Shown here piece by piece: positions 28,492-36,315 of a stretch of DNA of 60,955 nt. Origin of the DNA: JBKPNZ01 sp046732895. Its GTDB lineage: Bacteria; Actinomycetota; Thermoleophilia; Solirubrobacterales; 70-9. A program made the translations under genes and the position numbers. Below the pieces are notes generated by a model. The model did not search any database. It was not told the DNA's origin and saw only the letters and a list, made by a program, of their open reading frames with translations. The stretch spans positions 1 through 60,955 of the forward strand of contig JBKPNZ010000013.1 of assembly GCA_046732895.1 (NCBI GenBank), read 5' to 3'. The stretch's first letter is position 1. The number at the start of each line of letters is the position of its first letter.

Positions 28492-29042
28492 TGAGCGAGC
28501 AGACCGAGCCCGAGTGGGCGATGGTCACGGTCGCGTTCGTAGACATCCGCGGCTTCACTGCATTCGCCGATCGCACCACCGCGCGGGAGGCGGTCACGTA
28601 CCTGAGCGAGTTCTTCGACATCGCCGTGCCGATCGTTCACGACCACGGCGGCGCCGTGAACCAGCTGCTGGGCGACGGCTTTCTGGCCGTGTTCGACGCA
28701 CCCGCTCACGCCGATGATGCGCTCGCCGCCGGCCGCGCGCTTCTGCGAGCCGTTGACGACGCCTTCGGCCAGGACTGCCGGATCGGGGTCGGCCTGAACT
28801 CTGGTCTCGTGCTCGTCGGGACGATCCGAGCGGGCGGGGTCAGTCACGCAAGCATCATCGGCGACCCGGTCAACGTGGCCGCGCGGGTCGAGGCGGCGAC
28901 CAAGGACGTGGGCGTGCCCCTGCTCCTGACTGAGGGGACTCGCGTGCTCCTCGACGGCGAGCAGCCGGCCCTCGAACCGCACGGCGAGCTGGCGCTGAAG
29001 GGAAAGGAAGACCCCGTCGCCGTGTACGGCCTGGCGGGATGA
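28488..29042 (+). CDS. Class III nucleotide cyclase domain protein
   Basis: A 184-residue protein, essentially one cyclase homology domain. Metal-binding Asp residues are in AFVDIRGFTAF and LLGDGFLAVFD, and the Asn/Arg pair is in GDPVNVAARVEA. The residues that normally select adenine (Lys before the second metal Asp, Asp/Thr before GDxVN) read as Gln in NQLLGD and Ser in SIIGD, so substrate and activity are open. The ATGA overlap with membrane paralog 3 makes it the likely cytoplasmic output of that operon. Confidence 0.85.
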   Translation: MMSEQTEPEWAMVTVAFVDIRGFTAFADRTTAREAVTYLSEFFDIAVPIVHDHGGAVNQLLGDGFLAVFDAPAHADDALAAGRALLRAVDDAFGQDCRIGVGLNSGLVLVGTIRAGGVSHASIIGDPVNVAARVEAATKDVGVPLLLTEGTRVLLDGEQPALEPHGELALKGKEDPVAVYGLAG

Positions 29043-29132
29043 ATGCGACTTCGTAACGCTGCCGGGACGCCTGGGCCGTAGAACAAGGATGAATTGACGC
29101 GCTATGAGGCATCGAGTAGAAGAGAACCGGTC

Positions 29133-30749
29133 ATGAGAGCTCCGGGACGGTCATTGCGCCGGCGCCTGCGCCGAGGCGCCCACCCCGCTCCCGCTGAGGA
29201 GCAGCGGGAAACCACCGTGGCGGTCCCGGGGGCGCCCGACTCGCCCGCTGTCGAGATCGCCCCCAACGATCCCCTTCTCGCCTACCTCGAGGACGCCACC
29301 GGCGCGGTCGAGGTGGACGGCCTCGAGCTCGACTCGCCGGCGCTCGCCCGGCTCAAGGAGGCGGGCGTCAGGCTGCTCGTCCCCCTCGTCAGCCAGGGGG
29401 AGCTGATCGGGGTCCTGAACCTCGGCCCCCGCCTCTCCGAGCAGGACTACTCCTCCGACGATCGCAAGCTGCTCGACAGTCTTGCCGCCCAGGCCGCGCC
29501 CGCTCTGCGGGTCGGGCAGCTGGTGCGCGAGCAGGAGGCCGAGGCGGCGACTCGCCAACGCTATGAGCAGGAGCTCGAGGTCGCACGGCTCATCCAGCAG
29601 AACTTTCTCCCGAAGGAGCTGCCCGAGCTGCCGGGGTGGCAGGTGGCCGCGTACTACAGCCCGGCGCGCGAGGTCGGGGGCGACTTCTACGACGTGATTC
29701 CGTTGTCCGATGGGCGGGTGGGCCTCGTCGTCGGCGACGTCACCGACAAGGGAGTCCCAGCGGCGCTCGTCATGTCCGCGACCCGCAGCGTCCTGCGCGC
29801 ATCGGCCCAGCGATTGCTGGAGCCGGGGATCGTGCTCGAGCGCGTCAACGACCACCTGCAGCCCGACATGCCCGCGAAGATGTTCGTGACTTGCCTCTAT
29901 GGCGTGCTCGAACCCGAGACCGGGCACCTGCGCTTCGCCAACGCCGGCCATGACGTGCCGTATGTGCGGACCGCGGACGGCGTCCGCGAGCTGCGTGCGC
30001 GAGGCATGCCGCTCGGACTCATGCCGGGCATGGCCTATGAGGAGAAGGAGATGACCCTCGAGCCGGGCGACAGCGTCCTGCTGCACTCCGACGGGATCGT
30101 CGAGGCGCATGACGCGGAGCGCAACATGTACGGCTTTCCCCGGCTGAAGGAAACGGTTGCCGGCACCGGAGGCAGCCAGGAGCTGATCGATGCGGTCCTC
30201 TCGGACCTCGCCGGGTTCGCAGGCGCGACGACCGAGCAGGAGGACGACATCACGATGGTGGCGATCCAGCGATCCGGCGGGGACCACCCCTCGGCGACGA
30301 CACAGAACGGACGCGTGCTCGCCGAGTTCGAGCTGCCCAGCGAGCCCGGAGGCGAGCGCGAGGCGATCAGCCGCGTCAATGCGGCGGTGGCCGGCGTCGG
30401 CCTTGAACGCGGGCGGCTCGAGCGCCTCGGAACCGCGGTGGGCGAGGCGACCATGAACGCGATGGAGCACGGCAACTCCTACCGGGCCGAGCTCCCGGTC
30501 TCGATCCGCGTTTCCCGGCTCCCGGACCGCGTGCTCGTCGAGGTGAGCGACGCGGGCCACAGCGGCTCGATCCGGCAAGCCGAGGGGCCTGACATCGACG
30601 CCAAGCTCGAAGGCCGTCAGTCGCCGCGGGGCTGGGGCCTCTTCCTGATCGAGTCCATGGTGGACGAGGTGCAGATGCGCGGAGACGAGAACGGGCAGAC
30701 GCTCGAGCTCACGGTCCGACTGGAAGGAGACTCAGATGACGCCGAGTGA
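29133..30749 (+). CDS. RsbU-like PP2C phosphatase fused to RsbW-like kinase domain
   Basis: About 538 residues from the ATG at 29133, with an alternative TTG at 29094. In order: a basic N-terminus; a short GAF-like remnant (RLLVPLVSQGELIGVLNLG); a coiled linker; a SpoIIE/RsbU PP2C domain (YSPAREVGGDFYDVIPL, VVGDVTDKGVPAALVM, and terminal EQEDDITMVAI); and a C-terminal HATPase of the anti-sigma kinase type (GTAVGEATMNAMEHGNS, RGWGLFLIESMVDEV). It would dephosphorylate STAS antagonists and probably phosphorylate one as well. Two STAS genes follow directly. Confidence 0.88.
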   Translation: MRAPGRSLRRRLRRGAHPAPAEEQRETTVAVPGAPDSPAVEIAPNDPLLAYLEDATGAVEVDGLELDSPALARLKEAGVRLLVPLVSQGELIGVLNLGPRLSEQDYSSDDRKLLDSLAAQAAPALRVGQLVREQEAEAATRQRYEQELEVARLIQQNFLPKELPELPGWQVAAYYSPAREVGGDFYDVIPLSDGRVGLVVGDVTDKGVPAALVMSATRSVLRASAQRLLEPGIVLERVNDHLQPDMPAKMFVTCLYGVLEPETGHLRFANAGHDVPYVRTADGVRELRARGMPLGLMPGMAYEEKEMTLEPGDSVLLHSDGIVEAHDAERNMYGFPRLKETVAGTGGSQELIDAVLSDLAGFAGATTEQEDDITMVAIQRSGGDHPSATTQNGRVLAEFELPSEPGGEREAISRVNAAVAGVGLERGRLERLGTAVGEATMNAMEHGNSYRAELPVSIRVSRLPDRVLVEVSDAGHSGSIRQAEGPDIDAKLEGRQSPRGWGLFLIESMVDEVQMRGDENGQTLELTVRLEGDSDDAE

Positions 30750-31101
30750 GATGAACGTGACGGTTCGCACCGACGACGGCACGATCACCCTCGCCCTCAC
30801 CGGCGAGATCGACTCGGGTGCCGAGTCGCAGCTGGACGCCGGGTACCAGAGCGCGAGGGATGCGGGCGCGAAGACCATCGTCCTCGACTTCGGCGGAGCC
30901 ACCTACATCAACAGCAGCGGCATCGCGCTGATCGTGAGCCTGCTGGGGCAGGCGCGCGGCCACGACATCGCGGTGCAGGCGCGCGGGCTTTCAGACCATT
31001 ACCGCGAGATCTTCGAGATCACGCGGCTGGCGGACTTCATGACGATCATCGACAACCAGCAAGGCGCCGCAGACGGCGCGGAGGAGGCAGAACATGCCTG
31101 A
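30736..31101 (+). CDS. STAS-domain anti-sigma factor antagonist 1
   Basis: A 121-residue RsbV/SpoIIAA-like protein. The phosphorylatable Ser lies in ATYINSSGIALIVSLL. The ATG at 30736 overlaps the end of the phosphatase/kinase gene by 14 bases and is preceded by GGAAGGAG. It is the expected substrate of that enzyme. A long acidic tail (AADGAEEAEHA) follows the fold. Confidence 0.88.
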   Translation: MTPSEMNVTVRTDDGTITLALTGEIDSGAESQLDAGYQSARDAGAKTIVLDFGGATYINSSGIALIVSLLGQARGHDIAVQARGLSDHYREIFEITRLADFMTIIDNQQGAADGAEEAEHA

Positions 31102-31453
31102 GGCAGCGGCAACGTTCAACGTTCGCGAGCTTGGCCCGGTCGTCCGAGCGATCGACATCGACGGAGACATCACCGCCCAGAGCGAGGACGTCCTGATGGA
31201 CGCGTACGGCCGCGCCAACGAGGATGGAGTGCGGGCGATCGTGCTCAATTTCAGCGGCCTCGACTACATGAACAGCGGTGGCATCGGCCTGCTCGTCACG
31301 GTGCTCGTGCGAGCGCAGCGCCAGCGCCAGCAGGTGCTTGCCCACGGGCTCTCAGACCACTACCGGCAGATCTTCGAGCTCACCCGGCTCGACGAGGCCG
31401 TCGGGATCCACGACTCCGAGGACGACGCGCTGGCGGCGGCCGGGATCGGCTGA
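31094..31453 (+). CDS. STAS-domain anti-sigma factor antagonist 2
   Basis: A 119-residue STAS protein, paralogous to its neighbour: both share GLSDHYR-[EQ]-IFE-[IL]-TRL near the C-terminus. The phospho-acceptor segment reads LDYMNSGGIGLLVTVL, with Ser kept. It overlaps the preceding STAS gene by 8 bases. Two antagonists in tandem suggest discrimination between two partners of the same kinase/phosphatase. Confidence 0.88.
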   Translation: MPEAAATFNVRELGPVVRAIDIDGDITAQSEDVLMDAYGRANEDGVRAIVLNFSGLDYMNSGGIGLLVTVLVRAQRQRQQVLAHGLSDHYRQIFELTRLDEAVGIHDSEDDALAAAGIG

Positions 31454-31488
31454 GCATGGCCGCGGAATACCAACGACAGGAGGAAGCG

Positions 31489-32268
31489 ATGGCCGAGCAG
31501 CCCGACGGCGCGACGGAGACCGAGACCGCCGAGGTGGAGGAGGCCGCCGCGCGCGACGCGAACAACTGGGCGAAGTCCGTATCTCACCTGAACGTCTCGG
31601 AGGTGCCGGAGGGCGCGACCAACATCAACGTCGAGGGTCGCCGCCTCGCCTCTCCGATCCACGGCTTCGGGAAGATGTGGCAGAAGACCTACCAGGTCCG
31701 GATCCCGACGGAGCGGGTGTCCAGCCGCGAGCTCATCACAACCTGGAAGGAGCACTTCCCCGAGTTCTGGCCCGAGGGCAACACGTTCTACGCCCCCCTG
31801 ACGGGCATCGAGCCGGGTGACGTCGCCCTGCTCAACATGACTCTCCCCGGGCGGATGAAGCTCTCCACCGGCGTCATGGTTCTGTACGCCGACGAGGAGT
31901 CGTTCACCCTGATGACGCCGCAGGGACACATGTTCGCCGGCTGGATCACCTTCAGCGCGACCGAGCAGGACGGCGCGACCGTTGCCCAGGCGCAGGTGCT
32001 GATGCGAGCGAGCGATCCGATCTTCGAGCTCGGGCTCACCCTCGGCGGTCATCGCCAGGAGGATCGATTCTGGGCCGCGACGCTGACCGCACTTGCGGCA
32101 CGCTTCGATTACGAGGCCGACGTCGACACGCAGGTCGTGTGCGTCGATCGCAAGCGGCAGTGGTCGCGCTGGCGAAATGTCTGGCACAGCTCGGCGATCC
32201 GCTCGACGATCTACATGCTGGGCGCGCCGGGGCGAGCGGTGAAGCGCCTGTTCGAGCGCGACCGATAG
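31489..32268 (+). CDS. Conserved protein of unknown function in the STAS operon
   Basis: About 259 residues with no signal peptide and no membrane helix that I recognise. An acidic N-terminal tail precedes a dense central region (HGFGKMWQKTYQVRI, WPEGNTFYAPLTGIEPGD, KLSTGVMVLYADEESFTL, TPQGHMFAGWITFSA) that may be a ligand-binding beta-fold; resemblance to SRPBCC/DUF1990-type folds is only a guess. I start it at the ATG at 31489, seven bases after AGGAGG, rather than the ATG at 31456, which lacks a ribosome site. The DNA is typical of the region. Confidence 0.65.
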   Translation: MAEQPDGATETETAEVEEAAARDANNWAKSVSHLNVSEVPEGATNINVEGRRLASPIHGFGKMWQKTYQVRIPTERVSSRELITTWKEHFPEFWPEGNTFYAPLTGIEPGDVALLNMTLPGRMKLSTGVMVLYADEESFTLMTPQGHMFAGWITFSATEQDGATVAQAQVLMRASDPIFELGLTLGGHRQEDRFWAATLTALAARFDYEADVDTQVVCVDRKRQWSRWRNVWHSSAIRSTIYMLGAPGRAVKRLFERDR

Positions 32269-32269
32269 G

Positions 32270-33703
32270 TTGCCTGAGCAAGACGCCGAAGCGCTCGTCA
32301 TCGGCTCCGGCCCGAACGGGCTCGCCGGCGCGATCACGCTCGCACAGGCCGGACGCGCGGTCGCGGTCGTCGAGAGGGCGGACACTCCTGGGGGCGGTTG
32401 TCGCTCCGAGGAGCTGACGCTCCCCGGGTTCATCCACGACCCCTGCTCAACCGTTCACTCGCTTGCGCTGGCATCCCCGTTTCTGCGAGCGCTGCCGCTG
32501 GAGCAGCACGGCCTGGAGCTCGTTCATCCCCAGGCGCCGCTCGCGCATCCGCTCGACGACGGGTCGGCGGTGATGCTCGAGCGCTCGGTCGAGCAGACAG
32601 CACACGGGCTGGGGGCCGACGGCAGAGCCTACGGCCGTCTGATGCAGCCGCTCGTCGGCGAAGCCGACGCGCTGATGGGCGAGATCCTCGGCCCGCTGCG
32701 GCCGCCCCGCCACCCGCTCGTGATGGGTCGGTTCGGGATGAGCGCCGTCCGGTCCGCGGTCGGCCTTGCCCGCGCGCGATTCGAGGGCGACCGCGCCAGA
32801 GCCCTGTTCGCCGGCCTCAGCGCGCACTCGATGCTCTCCCTCCGCAGCCCGGCGAGCGCCTCGTTCGGCCTCGTCCTCGGCATCTCCGCGCACGCGTACG
32901 GCTGGCCCGTCGCCGGCGGCGGGTCGCAGCGGCTCACCGATGCTCTCGTCGAGCACCTGCAGGGTCTCGGCGGGCGGGTCGAGACCGGCCGCTGGGTCGA
33001 GTCCCTGGATGAGCTCGGCGACACGAAGATCGTGCTCGCCGACGTCACCCCGGACGCGCTATACCGGCTCGCCGGCCCTCGGTTTCCCGCCGGGTACTCG
33101 CGGCGCCTCGCCCGGTACCGCTACGGCCCCGGGATCTTCAAGCTCGACTGGGCCCTCAGCGAGCCGATCCCCTGGACTGCTCCGGGCGTGGAGCGGGCCG
33201 GGACGGTGCACCTGGGCGGCACGTTGGACGAGATCGCGGCCTCCGAGGAGGCCGCCACGCGCGGGGACCACTCCGAGCGCCCCTACATCCTCCTCGTGCA
33301 GCCCACGCTATTCGACCCCTCGCGCGCGCCCGCGGGGAGGCACATCGCCTGGGCCTACTGCCACGTCCCGAATGGCTCTGACCGCGATATGACGGCCGCG
33401 ATCGAGGACCAGGTCGAGCGGTTCGCGCCCGGCTTCCGCGACGTGGCTCTGGAACGCTCAGCGATGGGGCCGGCCGCCATCCAGGCGCGCAACCCCAACT
33501 ACGTCGGCGGCGACATCAACGCCGGCCTTCAGGATCTGCGGCAGCTCTTCACGCGTCCCGTCCCGCGGATCGTCCCGTACTCGACGCCGGTCGACGGCCT
33601 GTACATCTGCTCCTCGTCGACCCCTCCCGGCGGCGGCGTCCACGGCATGTGCGGCGTGTGGGCGGCACAGGCTGCGCTTCGCAAGCGCGCTTCTCGTCGA
33701 TAA
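32270..33703 (+). CDS. FAD-dependent oxidoreductase (CrtI/PYROXD2-like)
   Basis: A 477-residue flavoprotein. The N-terminal dinucleotide fold reads ALVIGSGPNGLAGAITLAQAG, then VVERADTPGGGCRSEEL, and the C-terminal FAD motif reads VDGLYICSSSTPPGGGVHGMCG. The layout matches phytoene-desaturase-like amine oxidases of the PYROXD2 group. Start TTG at 32270, one base after the previous stop. No carotenoid genes are nearby, so the substrate is unclear. Confidence 0.85.
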   Translation: MPEQDAEALVIGSGPNGLAGAITLAQAGRAVAVVERADTPGGGCRSEELTLPGFIHDPCSTVHSLALASPFLRALPLEQHGLELVHPQAPLAHPLDDGSAVMLERSVEQTAHGLGADGRAYGRLMQPLVGEADALMGEILGPLRPPRHPLVMGRFGMSAVRSAVGLARARFEGDRARALFAGLSAHSMLSLRSPASASFGLVLGISAHAYGWPVAGGGSQRLTDALVEHLQGLGGRVETGRWVESLDELGDTKIVLADVTPDALYRLAGPRFPAGYSRRLARYRYGPGIFKLDWALSEPIPWTAPGVERAGTVHLGGTLDEIAASEEAATRGDHSERPYILLVQPTLFDPSRAPAGRHIAWAYCHVPNGSDRDMTAAIEDQVERFAPGFRDVALERSAMGPAAIQARNPNYVGGDINAGLQDLRQLFTRPVPRIVPYSTPVDGLYICSSSTPPGGGVHGMCGVWAAQAALRKRASRR

Positions 33704-33770
33704 CCGCGGACCTGATCGGACCTCCCTCCCGTAAAGGGAGCAGCACGCAAACCCGCGAGGGGAGGAACTC

Positions 33771-34805
33771 ATGAGGAAGAGCCCGATCGTCGCCGGAGCA
33801 CTATCGCTGCTGCTCGCCGGCATGGCGCAGACGGCGTCGGCAAAGCCAGGCGTCCTGCCCGAAAAGGGCGTCGCCTCGCCCGGAACCACGATCAACTCCG
33901 ACGGCGTCTTCGTGCCCGGGGGAAGCGACCGTTACGTCGCGCTCGGGCCGTATGGCGAGAGCACGATTGCCCGGGTCGAGCGAATCGGTGGCCGGGTCGA
34001 GCGCTCGCGGGAGACCGGAACCATGAGCCTTCCGACCGTTGCGGAGGACGGGTCCGGGGCAGGCCTGTCGGCCGACGGCAGCACCCTCGTCCTGGCGGAG
34101 CCGCGTCTCACCTTCCCCCAGAGCCCATCGGAGTTCGCTCTCCTGGATGCGGACACTCTGAGGACACGGGAGCGGTTCACCCTGCAAGGCGACTTCAGCT
34201 TCGACGCGATCTCCCCCGATGGCTCGACCCTCTACTTCATCGAGCACACCTCGCCCACGGACCCGGCGAGCTATGACGTCCGGGCCTACGACGCGACGAC
34301 CGGCCACCTGCGCCCGAAGCCCGTCATCGATCCCGACGAGCCGAATGAGGACATGCAGGGGACGCCGGTGACGCGGGCGATGAGCCTGGACGGCCGCTGG
34401 GCCTACACCCTGTACGAGGGGTATCGCGACAGCGAATCCTTCGTCCACGCACTCGACACCGAGCGCGGCCGCGCCGTATGCATCGACCTCGATTCCCTCA
34501 GCGCTCTGGGCTCGCTGCGGGGCTTCCGGCTCGACCTCGCGCCGGACGGGAAGGCGCTCGCGGTGGTCGACAAGGAGGGAGCGACCCGCGCGAACGTGGA
34601 CACGGCCTCGTTCGAGGTGAGCACGCCGGCCGACGAGAGCAGCTCGCCGGGCGACGACTCAGGCGGCGGCCCAGGCCTCGTCCTGCTGATCGTGGGTGTC
34701 GCCGGCCTCGGCATCGCACTCGCCTTGGCTGCGCCGCGCCTGCGCGCGGTGCTGCATCCGGCGCCCGCCTCAGCCGGCACCGATGGTCGTGAGCCAGGCG
34801 CCTGA
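33771..34805 (+). CDS. Exported beta-propeller-like protein with C-terminal membrane anchor
   Basis: A 344-residue protein: signal peptide at residues 1-24 (ending TASAK), repeated strand units of the YVTN/WD type (SADGSTLVLAEP, SPDGSTLYFIEH, SLDGRWAYTLYE, APDGKALAVVDK), a Ser/Gly/Asp linker and a membrane segment near the C-terminus (LVLLIVGVAGLGIALALAAP). It would face the outside, anchored by its tail. The ATG at 33771 follows GGGGAGG. Its 3' end overlaps the convergent substrate-binding protein gene by 36 bases. Confidence 0.72.
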   Translation: MRKSPIVAGALSLLLAGMAQTASAKPGVLPEKGVASPGTTINSDGVFVPGGSDRYVALGPYGESTIARVERIGGRVERSRETGTMSLPTVAEDGSGAGLSADGSTLVLAEPRLTFPQSPSEFALLDADTLRTRERFTLQGDFSFDAISPDGSTLYFIEHTSPTDPASYDVRAYDATTGHLRPKPVIDPDEPNEDMQGTPVTRAMSLDGRWAYTLYEGYRDSESFVHALDTERGRAVCIDLDSLSALGSLRGFRLDLAPDGKALAVVDKEGATRANVDTASFEVSTPADESSSPGDDSGGGPGLVLLIVGVAGLGIALALAAPRLRAVLHPAPASAGTDGREPGA

Positions 34806-35738
34806 GAGGATCGGGATGTCGCGGGCCGATTCGATTCCGCGCACGGAGCGCTGCAGACCGAGCCCGGCGCCGTTCGGGCCGGGCAGCGCGGTCAGCAGTG
34901 GGTCCCGACGCAGCCGGTCGAGCTGCGTCGGCCCCAGCTCGTCGGCCGCCTGGACATCACCCGTGCGCAGCATGCGCAGGCGTTCGCCGGCGCTCGGCGC
35001 CACCCTGAAGTCGACCTGATCGAGCGCGGGACCCAGCCCGCGCGGGGTGCCCCACCAGTCCACGTTGCGGGCGACGAGGGCGTGCGTGCTGGTCCGTTCG
35101 CGCAGCTCGAACGGGCCGGTGCCGGCTCGCTCGCTTCGGGCGAGCCGCCCGTGCGAAGCAGCGCCGAGCGCGGCCGGCGACACGACCCCGAGCCGCGGCG
35201 AGGACAGATCGGCGCTGAAGTCCTGGTCGGGGCGATCAAGCACGAACCGCACGAGATCCGGGCGCGGCGCGTCGGCCGCGACCAGATCCGGCAGCAGCGC
35301 CCGGCCCTGCGGCGACGCCCGCCACCGGCGCACGTTGGCCAGCACGGCGCCCGCATCGAAACGGCGCCCATCCTGGAAGCGGACTCCGCCGCGCAGGCGC
35401 AGGCGCCAGATCGTGTCGCCGCTGGCGGCGTGGGGACTCGCCAGGCCCGGCTGGATCCGGACGTCGCCGAATGGCCCCGAGAGCTGCTCAACGAGGGGCT
35501 CGTAGATCTGCCGGGCGACGAGCTGCTCGGTCCGCGACCGGGCCACCAGCGGATCGAGCTGGCGCGGACGCTCGGCCACGGCCCAGGCCAGCGTCCCCCC
35601 GCTTCCCGCCCCCTCGATGCCCCCGCTCGCCGCGGTTCCTGCGCCGTCCCCCCCACACCCGGCCGCCAGGCCAAGCGCGCCCACCGCCACCGCCACGACA
35701 AGCCGAGCGCACGAGGCGCGGCGGCATGGCGGCAACAA
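34770..35738 (-). CDS. Short ABC-type substrate-binding lipoprotein (SBP_bac_5-like)
   Basis: About 322 residues from a TTG at 35738 or 35735. A lipobox-like GLGLAAGC follows a hydrophobic segment. The body matches peptide/nickel binding proteins: ERPRQLDPLVARSRTEQLV, RQIYEPLVEQL, WRLRLRGGVRFQDGRRFDAGAVLANVRRW, GTGPFELRE. Full family members run to ~500 residues; this one lacks the last third of the fold. No ABC permease or ATPase gene is nearby. It lies 13 bases after secG. It may be a truncated or repurposed binding protein. Confidence 0.75.
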   Translation of the reverse strand: MLPPCRRASCARLVVAVAVGALGLAAGCGGDGAGTAASGGIEGAGSGGTLAWAVAERPRQLDPLVARSRTEQLVARQIYEPLVEQLSGPFGDVRIQPGLASPHAASGDTIWRLRLRGGVRFQDGRRFDAGAVLANVRRWRASPQGRALLPDLVAADAPRPDLVRFVLDRPDQDFSADLSSPRLGVVSPAALGAASHGRLARSERAGTGPFELRERTSTHALVARNVDWWGTPRGLGPALDQVDFRVAPSAGERLRMLRTGDVQAADELGPTQLDRLRRDPLLTALPGPNGAGLGLQRSVRGIESARDIPILSGAWLTTIGAG

Positions 35739-35751
35739 GACAGGCTCCGGG

Positions 35752-35976
35752 CTAGATCTTGAGCAGGACGAGGGTGTTGACGACGAACAGGATCGCGAAG
35801 AAGACGGTCCAGCGGTCGAGGTTTCGCTCCACGAGCGAGCCGCCACCGAACGAGCTGCCAGACTGGCCGATGCCGAAGGCGCCTGAGAGGCCCGCGTCCT
35901 TGCCCGAGTGCAGGAGCACCAGGAAGATGAGGACGACGGAGATGATCACCTGGACGACGTCTAGAAACGCGGTCAT
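35752..35976 (-). CDS. secG: Preprotein translocase subunit SecG
   Basis: A 74-residue protein with two membrane helices (IISVVLIFLVLLHSG, FFAILFVVNTLVLL) separated by the SecG loop GLSGAFGIGQSGSSFGGGS. It assists SecYE in protein export. It is placed after ccmE-ccmF-ccmI-like on the same strand, with 27 bases to the gene upstream, so it may share their transcript. Confidence 0.93.
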   Translation of the reverse strand: MTAFLDVVQVIISVVLIFLVLLHSGKDAGLSGAFGIGQSGSSFGGGSLVERNLDRWTVFFAILFVVNTLVLLKI

Positions 35977-36003
35977 CGGCGCCAGTGTAGCCAGGCGCCG
36001 CGC

Positions 36004-36285
36004 CTAGGCGCCGGCCTCGTCCAGCTCCTTCAGGATCGCGATCGCCTCGCGGCGGAGCTCCGCGTCCTGCCGGCGCCAATCCTCGTCGGAGAGCTTCCCC
36101 TGGGCGTGATCGAGCTCCGCGTCGCGGATCTCGCGGTACTTGGCCTCCTTGCGCGCCTCGAGGTCGGCGATGCGGGGGTCCTCGACGGCCGCTTCGGCTT
36201 CGGGCTCGTGCGCGGGGTGGCGCAGCGGCCCGGTCACGAACCAGGCGAGGGCCACCAGGATGAGGAAGGCGATGAGGATCTCCAC
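36004..36285 (-). CDS. Small CcmI-like membrane protein
   Basis: A 93-residue protein: one N-terminal helix (ILIAFLILVALAWFVTGPL), then a charged helical tail (DLEARKEAKYREIRDAELD, GKLSDEDWRRQDAELRREA) like the start of CcmI/CycH, whose tail helps present apocytochrome. The TPR part of full CcmI is absent. It lies 30 bases downstream of ccmF, consistent with a role in cytochrome c maturation. Confidence 0.7.
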   Translation of the reverse strand: MEILIAFLILVALAWFVTGPLRHPAHEPEAEAAVEDPRIADLEARKEAKYREIRDAELDHAQGKLSDEDWRRQDAELRREAIAILKELDEAGA

Positions 36286-36315
36286 GCTGGCTGGAGGCTA
36301 CGCGCGAGGAGGTGC

